NCBI GenBank assembly: GCA_900467745.1
Contig: UBQW01000016.1
Coordinates: 186,001-250,000, forward strand
DNA: 64,000 bases
Source of the DNA: Hyphomicrobiales bacterium
GTDB lineage: Bacteria > Pseudomonadota > Alphaproteobacteria > Rhizobiales > Rhizobiaceae
Direction of reading: 5' to 3'
This document shows positions 18,723 to 32,070 of the stretch, piece by piece (position 1 is the first letter of the stretch; every line of letters begins with the position of its first letter). The notes beneath the pieces are model-generated. The model did not search any database. It was not told the DNA's origin and saw only the letters and a list, made by a program, of their open reading frames with translations. A program made the translations under genes and the position numbers.

Positions 18723-19430
18723 ATGGACAAGACAGTGCGAAGCGCGGCCGAGGCGGTTGATGGGATTGGCGATGGAGCGGTCGTGATGATCGGCGGTTTC
18801 GGTGGCTCGGGTGCCCCCATCGAATTGATCCACGCCCTCATCGACAAGGGGCCACGGAACCTGACCGTCATCAACAACAATGCCGGCAATGGACGGATCG
18901 GTATCGCGGCGATGATTGATGCGGGCATGGTCCGCAAGATGATCTGCTCCTTCCCCCGCTCTTCCGATCCCCGCGCCTTCACAGACCGATATCTAGCCGG
19001 TGAGATCGAGCTGGAGCTTGTTCCGCAGGGTACACTTGCCGAGCGGATCCGCGCCGGCGGCGCCGGCATCCCGGCATTCTACACGCCAACAGGCTATGGC
19101 ACTGAACTCGCGCAAGGCAAGGTCATCGCCGAGTTCGACGGTCGACCCTATGTGCAGGAGCGCTGGCTGAAGGCTGATTTCGCGATCGTTAAGGCGCATG
19201 TCGGCGACACGCACGGCAACCTCACCTATCGCAAGGCCGGACGTAACTTCAATCCGCTGATGTGCATGGCGGCCGCGCAGACAATTGTTCAGGTTTCGAG
19301 CCTTGTGGCCCCCGGCGGCATCGATCCCGAGCAAGTCGTAACGCCCGGCATCTTCGTCGATCGCGTCGTCGAGATTGCCGATCCCAGACAGGAAGAAGAG
19401 TTGATCCGCGAGGGAGCAACACGCCCATGA
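18723..19430 (+). CDS. pcaI: 3-oxoadipate CoA-transferase subunit A
   Basis: Alpha subunit of the enzyme that moves CoA from succinyl-CoA to beta-ketoadipate. 235 residues, starting MDKTVRSAAEAVDGIGDGA, with the glycine-rich family motif GGFGGSGAP. GGAGGC precedes the ATG at 18723; the open frame reaches further upstream but lacks family similarity. The stop overlaps the pcaJ start (ATGA), indicating translational coupling to make equal subunit amounts. Confidence 0.95.
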   Translation: MDKTVRSAAEAVDGIGDGAVVMIGGFGGSGAPIELIHALIDKGPRNLTVINNNAGNGRIGIAAMIDAGMVRKMICSFPRSSDPRAFTDRYLAGEIELELVPQGTLAERIRAGGAGIPAFYTPTGYGTELAQGKVIAEFDGRPYVQERWLKADFAIVKAHVGDTHGNLTYRKAGRNFNPLMCMAAAQTIVQVSSLVAPGGIDPEQVVTPGIFVDRVVEIADPRQEEELIREGATRP

Positions 19431-20115
19431 GCAACGACAACAAGCTTTCGAACGCGCAGATCGCATGGCGGGCAGCACAGGACATTGCTGACGGCGCCTA
19501 TGTCAATCTGGGCATCGGCTTTCCCGAGATGGTGGCGCGCTACCAGCCGCCCGGTCGGCAGGCGATTTTTCATACCGAGAACGGTATTCTCGATTTCGGG
19601 GAGGCGCCGCCGGCGGGCGAAGAGGACTGGGATCTGATCAACGCGGGCAAGCGCGCCGTAACCCTGAAGCCTGGCGCCGCTTTCTTTCACCACGCCGACA
19701 GTTTCGCGATGGTGCGTGGCGGTCATCTTGATGTCGCAATCCTCGGTGCCTACCAGGTTGCTGAGACGGGTGACCTCGCCAACTGGCGCGTGGGTTCGAA
19801 GGGCGTACCCGCCGTGGGCGGCGCGATGGACCTCGTGCATGGCGCCCGACAGGTTTTCGTCATCACCGAACACGTGACCAAGAATGGCGAGCCGAAACTC
19901 GTCGAAAAATGCACCTTCCCGCTGACCGGCGTCGGCTGCATCACCCGCGTCTATACCAGTCACGCGGTGATCGACATCACGAATGGCCGTTTCGTTCTCC
20001 GGGAAAAGCTGCCGGATCTGGCGCTCGAGGATCTGCAAGCTATGACTGGCGCACGACTTCATATAGACGGGCCAGTCGTGGATTTGATCGTACCGCCGCT
20101 TTCGGGAGGTGACGC

Positions 20116-20119
<4 letters not shown>
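19427..20119 (+). CDS. pcaJ: 3-oxoadipate CoA-transferase subunit B
   Basis: Beta subunit, 230 residues, carrying the catalytic glutamate in HTENGILDFG; LGIGFPEMVARY precedes it. The ATG at 19427 overlaps the pcaI stop, and its own stop overlaps the pcaF start (ATGA at 20116-20119), so pcaI-pcaJ-pcaF form a tightly coupled operon. Confidence 0.95.
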
Positions 20120-23478
<3,359 letters not shown>

Positions 23479-23485
23479 CTCTTAC

Positions 23486-23501
23486 ATAACTCTGAAGTTA
23501 T
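23486..23501. promoter_or_regulatory. PcaQ operator between pcaQ and pcaD
   Basis: ATAACT-CTGA-AGTTAT is a perfect 6-4-6 inverted repeat. It resembles the PcaQ site reported for Sinorhizobium (ATAACC-N4-GGTTAA) and contains the T-N11-A LysR core. It lies 8 bp upstream of pcaQ and 70 bp upstream of pcaD. Confidence 0.78.
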
Positions 23502-23571
23502 AGGATCGCCACGAAATATCATTTTACCTAACCAGATTAAACATTCAATTTCCTGTCAGGAGGAGTTTCCA

Positions 23572-24381
23572 GTGCAGTTTGCCCGCGTCAACGACATCGC
23601 GATCCACTACCAGGTTATCGGCGGACCGGCCGACAAGCCGGTTCTTGTCTTTGCGAATTCGCTTGGCACCGATTTCCGCATCTGGCGCGACGTGATTGTC
23701 CGGCTGGCAGGCGATTTCGCCATTCTGCTCTACGACAAGCGCGGCCACGGCCTCTCAGATGTCGGCCAGACGCCCTACACGATCGAGGACCACGCATCGG
23801 ACCTGATCGGCCTCATAGAAACGCTTGAGATCAAGAAGGCCATCATCTGCGGCCTCTCGGTCGGCGGGTTGATTGCCCAGTCGCTTTGCCGGCAGCGGCC
23901 TGATCTCGTCAGCGCTCTCATCCTCTGCGACACCGCCCACAAGATCGGCACCGCCGACAGCTGGAACGCGCGCATCTCGGCCATCGCACAAAATGGCATC
24001 GACAGCATGTGCGATGCCATCATGGAGCGCTGGTTCACACCGGCTTTCCGCCGCCCCGAAAACACGGCCTACAACGGCTACTGCAACATGCTCGTCCGCC
24101 AGCCGGTGGCCGGCTACGTCGCGACGTGCGCCGCCGTGCGTGACGCCGATTTTACCGAAGTGGCGAAGACCATTTCAGTGCCGACAATCTGCATTGTTGG
24201 CGATCAGGACGGCTCGACGCCGCCCGACCTTGTCAAATCGCTGGCGCAATTGATTCCCAACGCCCGCTACGAGATCATCCGCGATGCCGGCCATATTCCC
24301 TGCGTCGAACAGCCCGAGGCGCTGACGGCGGTGATCCGCGCATTCATCGATTTCGCATTAGATGGAAAAACTCATGAGTGA
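23572..24381 (+). CDS. pcaD: 3-oxoadipate enol-lactonase
   Basis: Alpha/beta hydrolase that opens beta-ketoadipate enol-lactone. 269 residues; nucleophile serine in GLSVGG, acid in VGDQDGSTPP, histidine in DAGHIPCVEQ. Translation starts at GTG 23572 behind a strong AGGAGGAG. First gene of the pcaDCHGB operon. Its last 8 bases overlap pcaC. Confidence 0.95.
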   Translation: MQFARVNDIAIHYQVIGGPADKPVLVFANSLGTDFRIWRDVIVRLAGDFAILLYDKRGHGLSDVGQTPYTIEDHASDLIGLIETLEIKKAIICGLSVGGLIAQSLCRQRPDLVSALILCDTAHKIGTADSWNARISAIAQNGIDSMCDAIMERWFTPAFRRPENTAYNGYCNMLVRQPVAGYVATCAAVRDADFTEVAKTISVPTICIVGDQDGSTPPDLVKSLAQLIPNARYEIIRDAGHIPCVEQPEALTAVIRAFIDFALDGKTHE

Positions 24382-24778
24382 CACTCCGCTTGCCTCCGAG
24401 CGCTACAGGCAAGGCATGGCGACCCGCCGCGCCGTTTTGGGCGATAACCATGTCGATCGTGCAGAAGCCGCCTCGACGGCATTCGACAGACCGTTTCAGA
24501 ACCTCATTACCGAGGCCGCCTGGGGCCACGTCTGGTCGCGCCCGGGATTGACCAAGCGCGAGCGCTCGATCGTCACGATCGCGCTGCTCGCGGCACTTGG
24601 GCAGGACGACGAGGTGGCCATGCACGTGCGCGCTACCGCCAATACCGGGGCCAGCCGAGACGATATCTGCGAGGCGCTGCTGCACGTCGCGATCTATGCC
24701 GGCGTCCCAGCCGCCAATCACGCGATCAAGATCGCCAAGCAGGCCTTCGAACAGATGGACGCCGAAACGGCGGCTTGA
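24374..24778 (+). CDS. pcaC: 4-carboxymuconolactone decarboxylase
   Basis: Removes the carboxyl group of gamma-carboxymuconolactone. 134 residues, the usual length for a stand-alone PcaC; conserved regions are ERSIVTIALLAALG and HVAIYAGVPAANHA. ATG 24374 (MSDTPLAS) is preferred over 24362. It overlaps pcaD by 8 bp and is 9 bp from pcaH. Confidence 0.94.
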   Translation: MSDTPLASERYRQGMATRRAVLGDNHVDRAEAASTAFDRPFQNLITEAAWGHVWSRPGLTKRERSIVTIALLAALGQDDEVAMHVRATANTGASRDDICEALLHVAIYAGVPAANHAIKIAKQAFEQMDAETAA

Positions 24779-25536
<758 letters not shown>

Positions 25537-25537
<1 letters not shown>

Positions 25538-26151
25538 TGGCCCAGGAATTGCGCTATCTCAAGGAAACGCCGTCGCAGACGGCTGGCCCTTACGTCCATA
25601 TCGGCTTGACGCCGAACTTCTGCGACATCGGGGGCGTGTACGAACGCGATCTCGGCGTCGCGATGGTCAACGACAAGACAACAGGCGAGCGGATTACCGT
25701 CACCGGCCGTATTTTCGATGGGGCGGGAGCGCTGGTGCGCGATGCCGTCATCGAGATCTGGCAGGCTGACAGTGCCGGGATCTACAATAGCCCGTCGGAA
25801 ATGCGCGGCGCCGCCGATCCGAATTTTACCGGCTGGGGCCGATGCCCCACCCGTGCCGAGGATGGCGTCTATAGCTTCGATACCGTGAAGCCGGGGAATG
25901 TCCCCTTCAAGGACGGGCGCAGGCAAGCGCCGCATATCAACTTCTGGATTGTCGCGCGCGGCATCAATATCGGCCTGCAGACACGCATGTACTTCCCTGA
26001 GGAAACCGAGGCGAACGGCGCCGACCCGCTGCTTCAGCGCATCGAACACAGGGATCGCGTCGCAACGCTTATTGCCGCACGGGGTGGTTCTACCTATACG
26101 TTCGACATCCGGCTGCAGGGAGAAAACGAGACTGTCTTTCTCGACATCTGA
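25537..26151 (+). CDS. pcaG: Protocatechuate 3,4-dioxygenase alpha subunit
   Basis: Non-catalytic partner of PcaH that completes the active-site pocket. 204 residues, starting MAQELRYLKETPSQTAGPYV. The intradiol fold motif IEIWQADSAGIYN is present while the H-x-H iron ligands are replaced (APHINFWIVARG), as expected for the alpha chain. Confidence 0.95.
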
Positions 26152-26210
26152 AGACCGTGGGGAACGGGTCATTCCACATCCGCTGATGACCACGAACGAT
26201 GAGACGACAC

Positions 26211-27260
26211 ATGGGCGCGACTGCCTTCGACCATCCATTTCTTTCCGGTCTTGTCGGCGACGAGGAGACATCGGCCTGGTTCACGGCCGAGGCCGATATT
26301 CGCGCGATGCTGCAATTCGAGGCGGCACTTGCGCGCGCCGAGGCAATCCATGGCGTCATCCCTGAGCCTGCCGCGCAGACGATTTGCGCCGCCTGCGCCG
26401 CCTTCAGCACTGACGTTCCCGCTCTTCGCGCCGCTACTGCCCGCGACGGCGTTGTCGTTCCCGAACTCGTTCGCCAGCTGCGCGCCGCCATCGGCGACGC
26501 GTCCCCTCACGTCCATGTCGGCGCCACCAGCCAAGATGTCATCGATAGCAGCCTGATGTTGAGGCTGAAGCCCGTCGCATTCGTTTTCGCAGCCCGTCTG
26601 GCGGAAATTGAGCTGCGTTTCGCGGAGTTCCATCAAGCCTTCGGCGACAGGCCGCTGATGGGCCGGACCCGCATGCAGGCGGCAATTCCCATCACTGTCG
26701 CCGACCGGCTGCGCGCATGGCACGCGCCCTTGGGCGGCTACCGCGAGACACTGACTGCGCTGCGCTTTCCCCTGCAGTTCGGAGGGGCGGCCGGGACGCT
26801 CGAAAAACTCGGCGAAAAGGCAGCAACGGTGCGGAGCTCGCTGGCACAAGAGCTTGGTCTCGTCGATTTCCAGCAATGGCAGAGCCAACGCGCCGTCATC
26901 GCGGAATTTGCCGGTCTGCTCACGCTGATTTCGGGCAGCCTCGGCAAGTTCGGCCAGGACGTCGCGCTGATGGCGCAGGCCGGAGACGAGATCGGCCTGA
27001 CGGGTGGCGGCGGGTCATCCGCCATGGCGCACAAGCAGAACCCCATCGCGGCCGAGACGCTGGTAGCACTGGCGCGCTTCAACGCGACACAGATATCCGC
27101 GATCCACCATTCGATGGTGCATGAACAGGAGCGCTCCGGTGCGGCCTGGACGCTCGAATGGCTGGTCCTGCCACAGATGGCGATTTCCACGGGTGCCGCG
27201 CTGCGGCTGGCGCACGAACTGGCGGGCAATCTAAGCCGCCTGGGATCCGCTGATCCATAA
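26211..27260 (+). CDS. pcaB: 3-carboxy-cis,cis-muconate cycloisomerase
   Basis: Lactonises beta-carboxymuconate in the step after ring cleavage. 349 residues, fumarase/aspartase superfamily; the signature GGSSAMAHKQNP holds the active-site loop and VHVGATSQDVIDSSL the substrate-binding Thr/Ser. ATG 26211 (MGATAFDHPFLSG) is chosen over ATG 26199. Last enzyme gene of pcaDCHGB. At about 350 residues it is the short rhizobial form, lacking the C-terminal part of longer homologues. Confidence 0.93.
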   Translation: MGATAFDHPFLSGLVGDEETSAWFTAEADIRAMLQFEAALARAEAIHGVIPEPAAQTICAACAAFSTDVPALRAATARDGVVVPELVRQLRAAIGDASPHVHVGATSQDVIDSSLMLRLKPVAFVFAARLAEIELRFAEFHQAFGDRPLMGRTRMQAAIPITVADRLRAWHAPLGGYRETLTALRFPLQFGGAAGTLEKLGEKAATVRSSLAQELGLVDFQQWQSQRAVIAEFAGLLTLISGSLGKFGQDVALMAQAGDEIGLTGGGGSSAMAHKQNPIAAETLVALARFNATQISAIHHSMVHEQERSGAAWTLEWLVLPQMAISTGAALRLAHELAGNLSRLGSADP

Positions 27261-27369
27261 CCCACAGGGCATGACTTGTGGCCTTTATTTCATTTTACAT
27301 TACCGTTTTGCATGACAAACTGGCCTGAAAACCAAGGCGTTGGAGTCGCCTAAAAGGGAGAGAGAAAGA

Positions 27370-28542
27370 ATGAGGAAGCTGCTTCTGGCCGCCGCGGCGG
27401 CCCTGCTCATGGGTTCGGGCGCTTATGCCGACACGATCAAGGTCGGCGTAGTGGGGCCGTTCTCCGGTCCGTTCGCCTTGCAGGGCAAGAATTTCAAGGC
27501 CGGGATCGACGCCTACATGGCGACCAACGGAAACAAGGTCGGCGATAACACGGTCGAGATCATCTATCGCGACCTCCCGGCCGCCGACCCCGCGCAGTCG
27601 AAGTCGCTCGCCCAGGAGCTGGTGGTCAAGGAAAAGGTCCAGTATCTGGCTGGCTTCTATTTCACCCCTGATGCGATGGCCGTCACGCCGATCCTGAAGC
27701 AGGCCAATACGCCGCTGGTGGTCATGAACGCTGCGACCTCTGCTATCGTCACAAAGAGCCCGCTGGTCGTGCGCACCTCCTTTACCACTTGGCAGACATC
27801 GACACCGATGGCGCAGGTTGCCTTTGACAAGGGCGTCAAAAAGATCATCTCGGTAGTCAGCGACTACGGACCAGGCGTCGACGCCGAAAACGCCTTCAAG
27901 GCGGGCTTTGAGAAGGCGGGCGGCGAAGTCGTCGAGGCAATCCGCATGCCGCTTGCGACCAACGATTTCAGCCCGATCATGCAGCGCATCAAGGATTCCG
28001 GCGCCCAGGGCGTCTTCGCCTTCCTGCCGTCAGGCCCGACGACGCTCGGTTTCGTCAAGGCCTATAACGAGAACGGGCTGAAGGGCGCCAATATCCAGCT
28101 CTTCGCCCCCGGCGACCTGACGCAGGAATCCGATCTGCCGGCGCTCGGCGATGCGGCACTCGGCATGCTCACCACCTTCCACTACGCTGTCTCGCACGAT
28201 TCCCCTGAGAACAAGGCTTTCGTCGAGGCGGCCAACAAGGCGATCGGTAACCCGGCGGAACTCACCTTCCCTGCTGTCGGCGCCTATGACGGCATGCATG
28301 TCATCTACAAGATGATCGAAGCCACCGGCGGCAAGCAGGATGCGCAAAAAGCTGTCGACGCGGTCAAGGGCCTTACCTGGACCAGCCCGCGCGGTCCTGT
28401 TTCCATCGATCCCGAGAGCCGCCACATCACGCAGAACATCTATCTGCGCGAGGTTGCCAAGGGTGACGACGGCAAGTTCATCAACAAGGAAATCCAGACC
28501 TTCGAGAAGCAGGGCGATCCGGGCCTTGCTGCTATGAAGTGA
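27370..28542 (+). CDS. ABC transporter substrate-binding protein, branched-chain type
   Basis: A 390-residue periplasmic protein with signal peptide MRKLLLAAAAALLMGSGAYA cleaved before DTIKVGV, followed by a Leu/Ile/Val-binding-protein fold (VGVVGPFSGPFALQG). GGGAGAGAG precedes ATG 27370. It follows pcaB directly. In Sinorhizobium a PcaQ-regulated protocatechuate transporter (pcaMNVWX) has this composition, so aromatic acid binding is likely. No PcaQ-type dyad was found in the 109-bp gap, so it may rely on the pcaD promoter or another regulator. Confidence 0.9.
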   Translation: MRKLLLAAAAALLMGSGAYADTIKVGVVGPFSGPFALQGKNFKAGIDAYMATNGNKVGDNTVEIIYRDLPAADPAQSKSLAQELVVKEKVQYLAGFYFTPDAMAVTPILKQANTPLVVMNAATSAIVTKSPLVVRTSFTTWQTSTPMAQVAFDKGVKKIISVVSDYGPGVDAENAFKAGFEKAGGEVVEAIRMPLATNDFSPIMQRIKDSGAQGVFAFLPSGPTTLGFVKAYNENGLKGANIQLFAPGDLTQESDLPALGDAALGMLTTFHYAVSHDSPENKAFVEAANKAIGNPAELTFPAVGAYDGMHVIYKMIEATGGKQDAQKAVDAVKGLTWTSPRGPVSIDPESRHITQNIYLREVAKGDDGKFINKEIQTFEKQGDPGLAAMK

Positions 28543-28588
28543 GCAACGCAGCCGGCGGGCCTTTGCGTCCGTAGCCCCCTCACCATAC

Positions 28589-28655
28589 CCTCTCCCCGCT
28601 GGGGAGAGGAGAACGAGTGGCTAACTCAGAAATCCCTTCTCCCCTGGGGAGAAGG
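28589..28655. repeat. Pair of palindromes within the ABC operon (rhizobial intergenic repeat type)
   Basis: CCTCTCCCC-gct-GGGGAGAGG (28589-28609) and CCTTCTCCCC-t-GGGGAGAAGG (28635-28655) are two strong hairpins 25 bp apart. Flanking CCCCTCACC and GGATGGGGGG could pair as outer arms. The sequence style is that of repeats common in Rhizobiaceae genomes. It sits after the binding-protein gene and before the permeases, where it could stabilise the upstream mRNA. Confidence 0.75.
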
Positions 28656-28736
28656 TGCGGGCAGGCGGATGGGGGGCGCGCGGGCGCCTCGCTATCTTGA
28701 TCGCTGCCTGCCAATAACAAGGACCATACCGAACCC

Positions 28737-29600
28737 ATGCAAACTGTCTTCAGCATAGCCGTCGACGCGCTCGCCTATGGCATGGTGCTGTTCGTGATCT
28801 CGATCGGCCTTTCGGTGACCATGGGCCTGATGCGGGTCGTCAACCTCGCGCACGGCGCCTTTGCGATGATCGGTGGCTATATTGCCTCCTACGCGGTGCG
28901 CGACCTTGGGCTTGGTTATGGCATCGGCGTCATCGCCGCCGTGGTCGGCACGATCATCATTGCCATTCCGATGGAGCGTCTCCTTTATCGCCGCATCTAC
29001 GGGGCGCCTGAGTTGACGCAGGTGCTGATGACGATCGGCATCACCTTTTGCATCATCGGCATCGCCAACTATGCGATGGGGCCGACGCTGAAAACCATTC
29101 CGCTGCCTGAAGCCCTACAGGGCTCCGCCAATCTGGGCTTCCGCACCATCCCGGTTCACCGGCTCTTCGCGATCGTTTGCGGCCTTGGCGTCGCCGTAGC
29201 ACTTTGGTTCACGATCGAACGCACGAGCTTCGGGGTGAAGTTACGCGCGTCCGTGGACAACGCCGCGATGGCGGCGGCACTTGGGGTAAAGACTGAAATC
29301 ATATACGCGCTGAGTTTTGCCGTCGCCGTCGGCCTCGCCGCCTTCGGGGGTGTTGTCGGAGCAGAGCTGCTGCCAGTCGAGCCTTACTACGCGCTGCGCT
29401 ATATGGTCACCTTCCTGGTCGTCGTCTCGGTCGGCGGCGCCGGTTCAATCCCCGGCGCATTGATTGCCTGTCTGGTGCTTGGCGGCATCGATACGACCGG
29501 TCGCTATTTGATGCCCGAGTTTGGCGAATTCTTCTTCTACCTCGCCGTCATCGCCATCATCTGCATCTTCCCGCGTGGATTCGCCGGAAGAACAAAATAG
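28737..29600 (+). CDS. ABC transporter permease, LivH type
   Basis: A 287-residue inner-membrane protein with about eight hydrophobic segments and the LivH-type signature (VNLAHGAFAMIGGYIA near the N terminus; GGAGSIPGALIA in the loop that contacts the ATPase). It is one base from the next permease gene. Predicted cargo, from context, is protocatechuate or another aromatic acid. Confidence 0.92.
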   Translation: MQTVFSIAVDALAYGMVLFVISIGLSVTMGLMRVVNLAHGAFAMIGGYIASYAVRDLGLGYGIGVIAAVVGTIIIAIPMERLLYRRIYGAPELTQVLMTIGITFCIIGIANYAMGPTLKTIPLPEALQGSANLGFRTIPVHRLFAIVCGLGVAVALWFTIERTSFGVKLRASVDNAAMAAALGVKTEIIYALSFAVAVGLAAFGGVVGAELLPVEPYYALRYMVTFLVVVSVGGAGSIPGALIACLVLGGIDTTGRYLMPEFGEFFFYLAVIAIICIFPRGFAGRTK

Positions 29601-29601
29601 G

Positions 29602-30609
29602 ATGACGCTCGCGATGAACACCAACTCCACCGCCGCCGCTTCCCGACGCCACCGCTCCTTGGGTCGCGATCTCGCGGGTATCGCCGCGATCATAGTGCTT
29701 GCCAGCATCGGCTACGCGCTGTTTCCCGACAACCTGGCGCTTTTGACGCGCATCATCGCCATTGGGCTACTGGTGCTGTCGCTCGACCTTGTAACCGGCT
29801 ATTGCGGTATTGCCACGCTTGGCCATGCCGCCCTGTTTGGCAGCGGCGCCTATGCCGCCGGGATCGTCTCCGCCCATTACGGCATCACCGATCCACTGCT
29901 GATGACGCTGGCAGGGATCCTGGGCGGCGCGGTCGCGGGGCTGATCTGCGGCGCTGTCATTTTGCGCGCTCATGGGCTGCCTCAGTTGGTGCTGTCGATC
30001 GCGCTGATTAACCTCTTCCACGAGTTGGCCAACAAGGCCTCCTCCTGGACGGGCGGCAGCGACGGGCTCGCCGGCATCTCCGCCGATCCTCTGCTCGGCT
30101 ATTTCGAGTTCGATCTCTATGGCCACACCGCCTATGTATTCGGCGTCGTGCTGTTACTTGTCGTTTTCATGTTGCTGCGCCTGCTGGTGCGCTCTCCCTT
30201 CGGCATGCTCTGCCGTGGCATCAAGGAAGACCCGCTGCGCATCAAGGCGATGGGCGCATCGCCGAAGGTCGCACTGATGAAGATGTATGTGATATCGGGT
30301 GCGGTAGCCGGGGTCGGCGGCGCCCTTACCGCAATTTCGACGCAGGTCGTCGGCCTCGACAGCCTTTCGTTCACTCTCTCGGCTGAAAGCCTCGTCATGC
30401 TCGTGCTCGGCGGCACCGGCTCGCTGTTCGGAGCGCTTTCTGGAACGGTCATCTTCATGCTGTTTGAGGATTACGTGTCGGCCGCCAACCCTTTCCACTG
30501 GCTGACTATGGTGGGCGCGCTTTTGATCCTCGTCGTTCTTTTCGCACCGAGGGGTATCTATGGCACAGCCGCCGGCCTGCTATCGCGACGTTCGGAGGCA
30601 GTTGAATGA
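29602..30609 (+). CDS. ABC transporter permease, LivM type
   Basis: A 335-residue membrane protein; after a charged N-terminal tail it has the LivM pattern GYCGIATLGHAALFGSGAYAAG and LGGTGSLFGALSG. The start could be ATG 29602 or 29614; neither has a strong ribosome site. The stop overlaps the next start in ATGA (30606-30609). Confidence 0.91.
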   Translation: MTLAMNTNSTAAASRRHRSLGRDLAGIAAIIVLASIGYALFPDNLALLTRIIAIGLLVLSLDLVTGYCGIATLGHAALFGSGAYAAGIVSAHYGITDPLLMTLAGILGGAVAGLICGAVILRAHGLPQLVLSIALINLFHELANKASSWTGGSDGLAGISADPLLGYFEFDLYGHTAYVFGVVLLLVVFMLLRLLVRSPFGMLCRGIKEDPLRIKAMGASPKVALMKMYVISGAVAGVGGALTAISTQVVGLDSLSFTLSAESLVMLVLGGTGSLFGALSGTVIFMLFEDYVSAANPFHWLTMVGALLILVVLFAPRGIYGTAAGLLSRRSEAVE

Positions 30610-31370
30610 ACGCCGTCTTCGAAGTCTCAAATTTGAAGAAATCCTTCGGCGGCCTGGCCGTTACCAACGACGTCTCGATCTCGATGTATCCAGGTGATCG
30701 CGTCGCACTGATCGGACCGAACGGCGCCGGCAAGACCACCTTCGTCAATCTGGTCACCGGCAATCTGGCGCCCGATTCCGGTGATGTCCGCCTGGGCGGG
30801 GAGACCGTGACCCGGGTGGATGCGGCCGGCCGCGTCAAGCGCGGGCTGGTCCGCTCGTTCCAGGTCACCCGGCTTTTCCAGGACATGACGCCCGCCGAGC
30901 ACGTCGCGCTTGCTATCCTGCAGCGAGACGGACGGACGGGCCGCATGTTCGGCAACTTCCTGTTGATGCCTGGTGTCATGGACGAGGTGACCGGCATGCT
31001 GCACACGCTGGGCCTCGAGAACCTGATGCACCGCAAGGTCAACGAGATCGCCTACGGCCAGCAACGCCTGCTGGAGATCGCCGTCGCCTTGGCGCTTAAG
31101 CCTAAGGTTCTCCTGCTCGACGAACCAGCCGCCGGCGTGCCACAGAGCGACACCGGACGTATCGAACAGGCGTTGGCAGACCTGCCTGCCGATCTTGCCG
31201 TGCTGATGATCGAGCACGACATGGACCTCGTCTTTCGCTTCGCCAAGCGTGTGATTGTGCTCGCCGCCGGCGCCATCATTTTCGATGGCTCGCCTGCCGA
31301 TGTCACCAGGGACGCCCGCGTGCGCGAAGCCTATCTCGGGAGCTATGCCAATGCCAGCCACGTCGCTTGA
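30606..31370 (+). CDS. ABC transporter ATP-binding protein, LivG type
   Basis: A 254-residue ATPase with Walker A GPNGAGKTT and Walker B VLLLDEPAAG. The signature region reads AYGQQRLLEIAVAL, the usual variant for LivG proteins. Its 3' end overlaps the start of the LivF-type gene by 20 bp. Confidence 0.92.
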   Translation: MNAVFEVSNLKKSFGGLAVTNDVSISMYPGDRVALIGPNGAGKTTFVNLVTGNLAPDSGDVRLGGETVTRVDAAGRVKRGLVRSFQVTRLFQDMTPAEHVALAILQRDGRTGRMFGNFLLMPGVMDEVTGMLHTLGLENLMHRKVNEIAYGQQRLLEIAVALALKPKVLLLDEPAAGVPQSDTGRIEQALADLPADLAVLMIEHDMDLVFRFAKRVIVLAAGAIIFDGSPADVTRDARVREAYLGSYANASHVA

Positions 31371-32067
31371 GGTCGAAAACCTGTCGGCGGGTTATGGTCC
31401 GACGCGCGTTCTTGAACATGTTTCCTTCTCGGTTTCAGCCGGCGCGCGGCTCGCGGTGCTTGGCCGTAACGGCATGGGCAAGACCACGTTGCTCGCCACC
31501 CTTGCCGGGCAGACGAAACGCTACGACGGTCGTATCAAGCTAGGCTCTGCCGATGTCACGGCGATACCGAGTGCGGCGCGAGCGCACCAAGGGCTGGGTT
31601 ACGTGCCGCAGGCACGCTGCATCTTTCCAACGCTGACGGTCGAGGAAAACCTCTTTGTAGGCCTGAAGGGGCGGCCGAAGACGGCGCTCGATGAATCGTA
31701 TCATATGTTTCCACGCCTGAAGGAACGCCGCCGCAATCTCGGCAACCAGCTTTCCGGCGGCGAGCAGCAGATGCTTTCCACCGCGCGCTCCATTCTTGGC
31801 AGACCCTCGGTACTGTTGCTAGACGAGCCGCTGGAGGGGCTGGCGCCCGTCATATGCGAAGAACTGATGATGGCTTTTGCCGAACTTGCAAAGACTGGCG
31901 ACATGACCATCCTGCTCGTCGAGCAGCGCATCCAAAGCGCGCTGGAATTCGCCGATCAGGTGATTATCCTGGAACGAGGGCGGCTTGCCTGGAGCGGCAC
32001 GCCGCAGGCGCTGTCGCAGGACCACGCGGCCGTCGAACGATTGCTAGGTGTAGGCGGCCTGCTTTGA
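31351..32067 (+). CDS. ABC transporter ATP-binding protein, LivF type
   Basis: A 238-residue ATPase; Walker A GRNGMGKTT, signature LSGGEQQM, Walker B VLLLDEPLEG. ATG 31351 is preferred to 31345 because GGGAG then has an 8-bp spacing. Last gene of the five-gene transporter; it is convergent with the small membrane protein gene at 32071, whose stop is 3 bp away. Confidence 0.92.
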   Translation: MPATSLEVENLSAGYGPTRVLEHVSFSVSAGARLAVLGRNGMGKTTLLATLAGQTKRYDGRIKLGSADVTAIPSAARAHQGLGYVPQARCIFPTLTVEENLFVGLKGRPKTALDESYHMFPRLKERRRNLGNQLSGGEQQMLSTARSILGRPSVLLLDEPLEGLAPVICEELMMAFAELAKTGDMTILLVEQRIQSALEFADQVIILERGRLAWSGTPQALSQDHAAVERLLGVGGLL

Positions 32068-32070
32068 TCG

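Noticed and set aside
27261..27369. PcaQ site upstream of the branched-chain-type binding protein
   Set aside because: No ATAAC dyad with 4-bp spacing could be found in the gap.
28589..28655. CRISPR-like repeat
   Set aside because: Only two palindromes with different spacing and no spacer pattern; this is an intergenic palindrome repeat.
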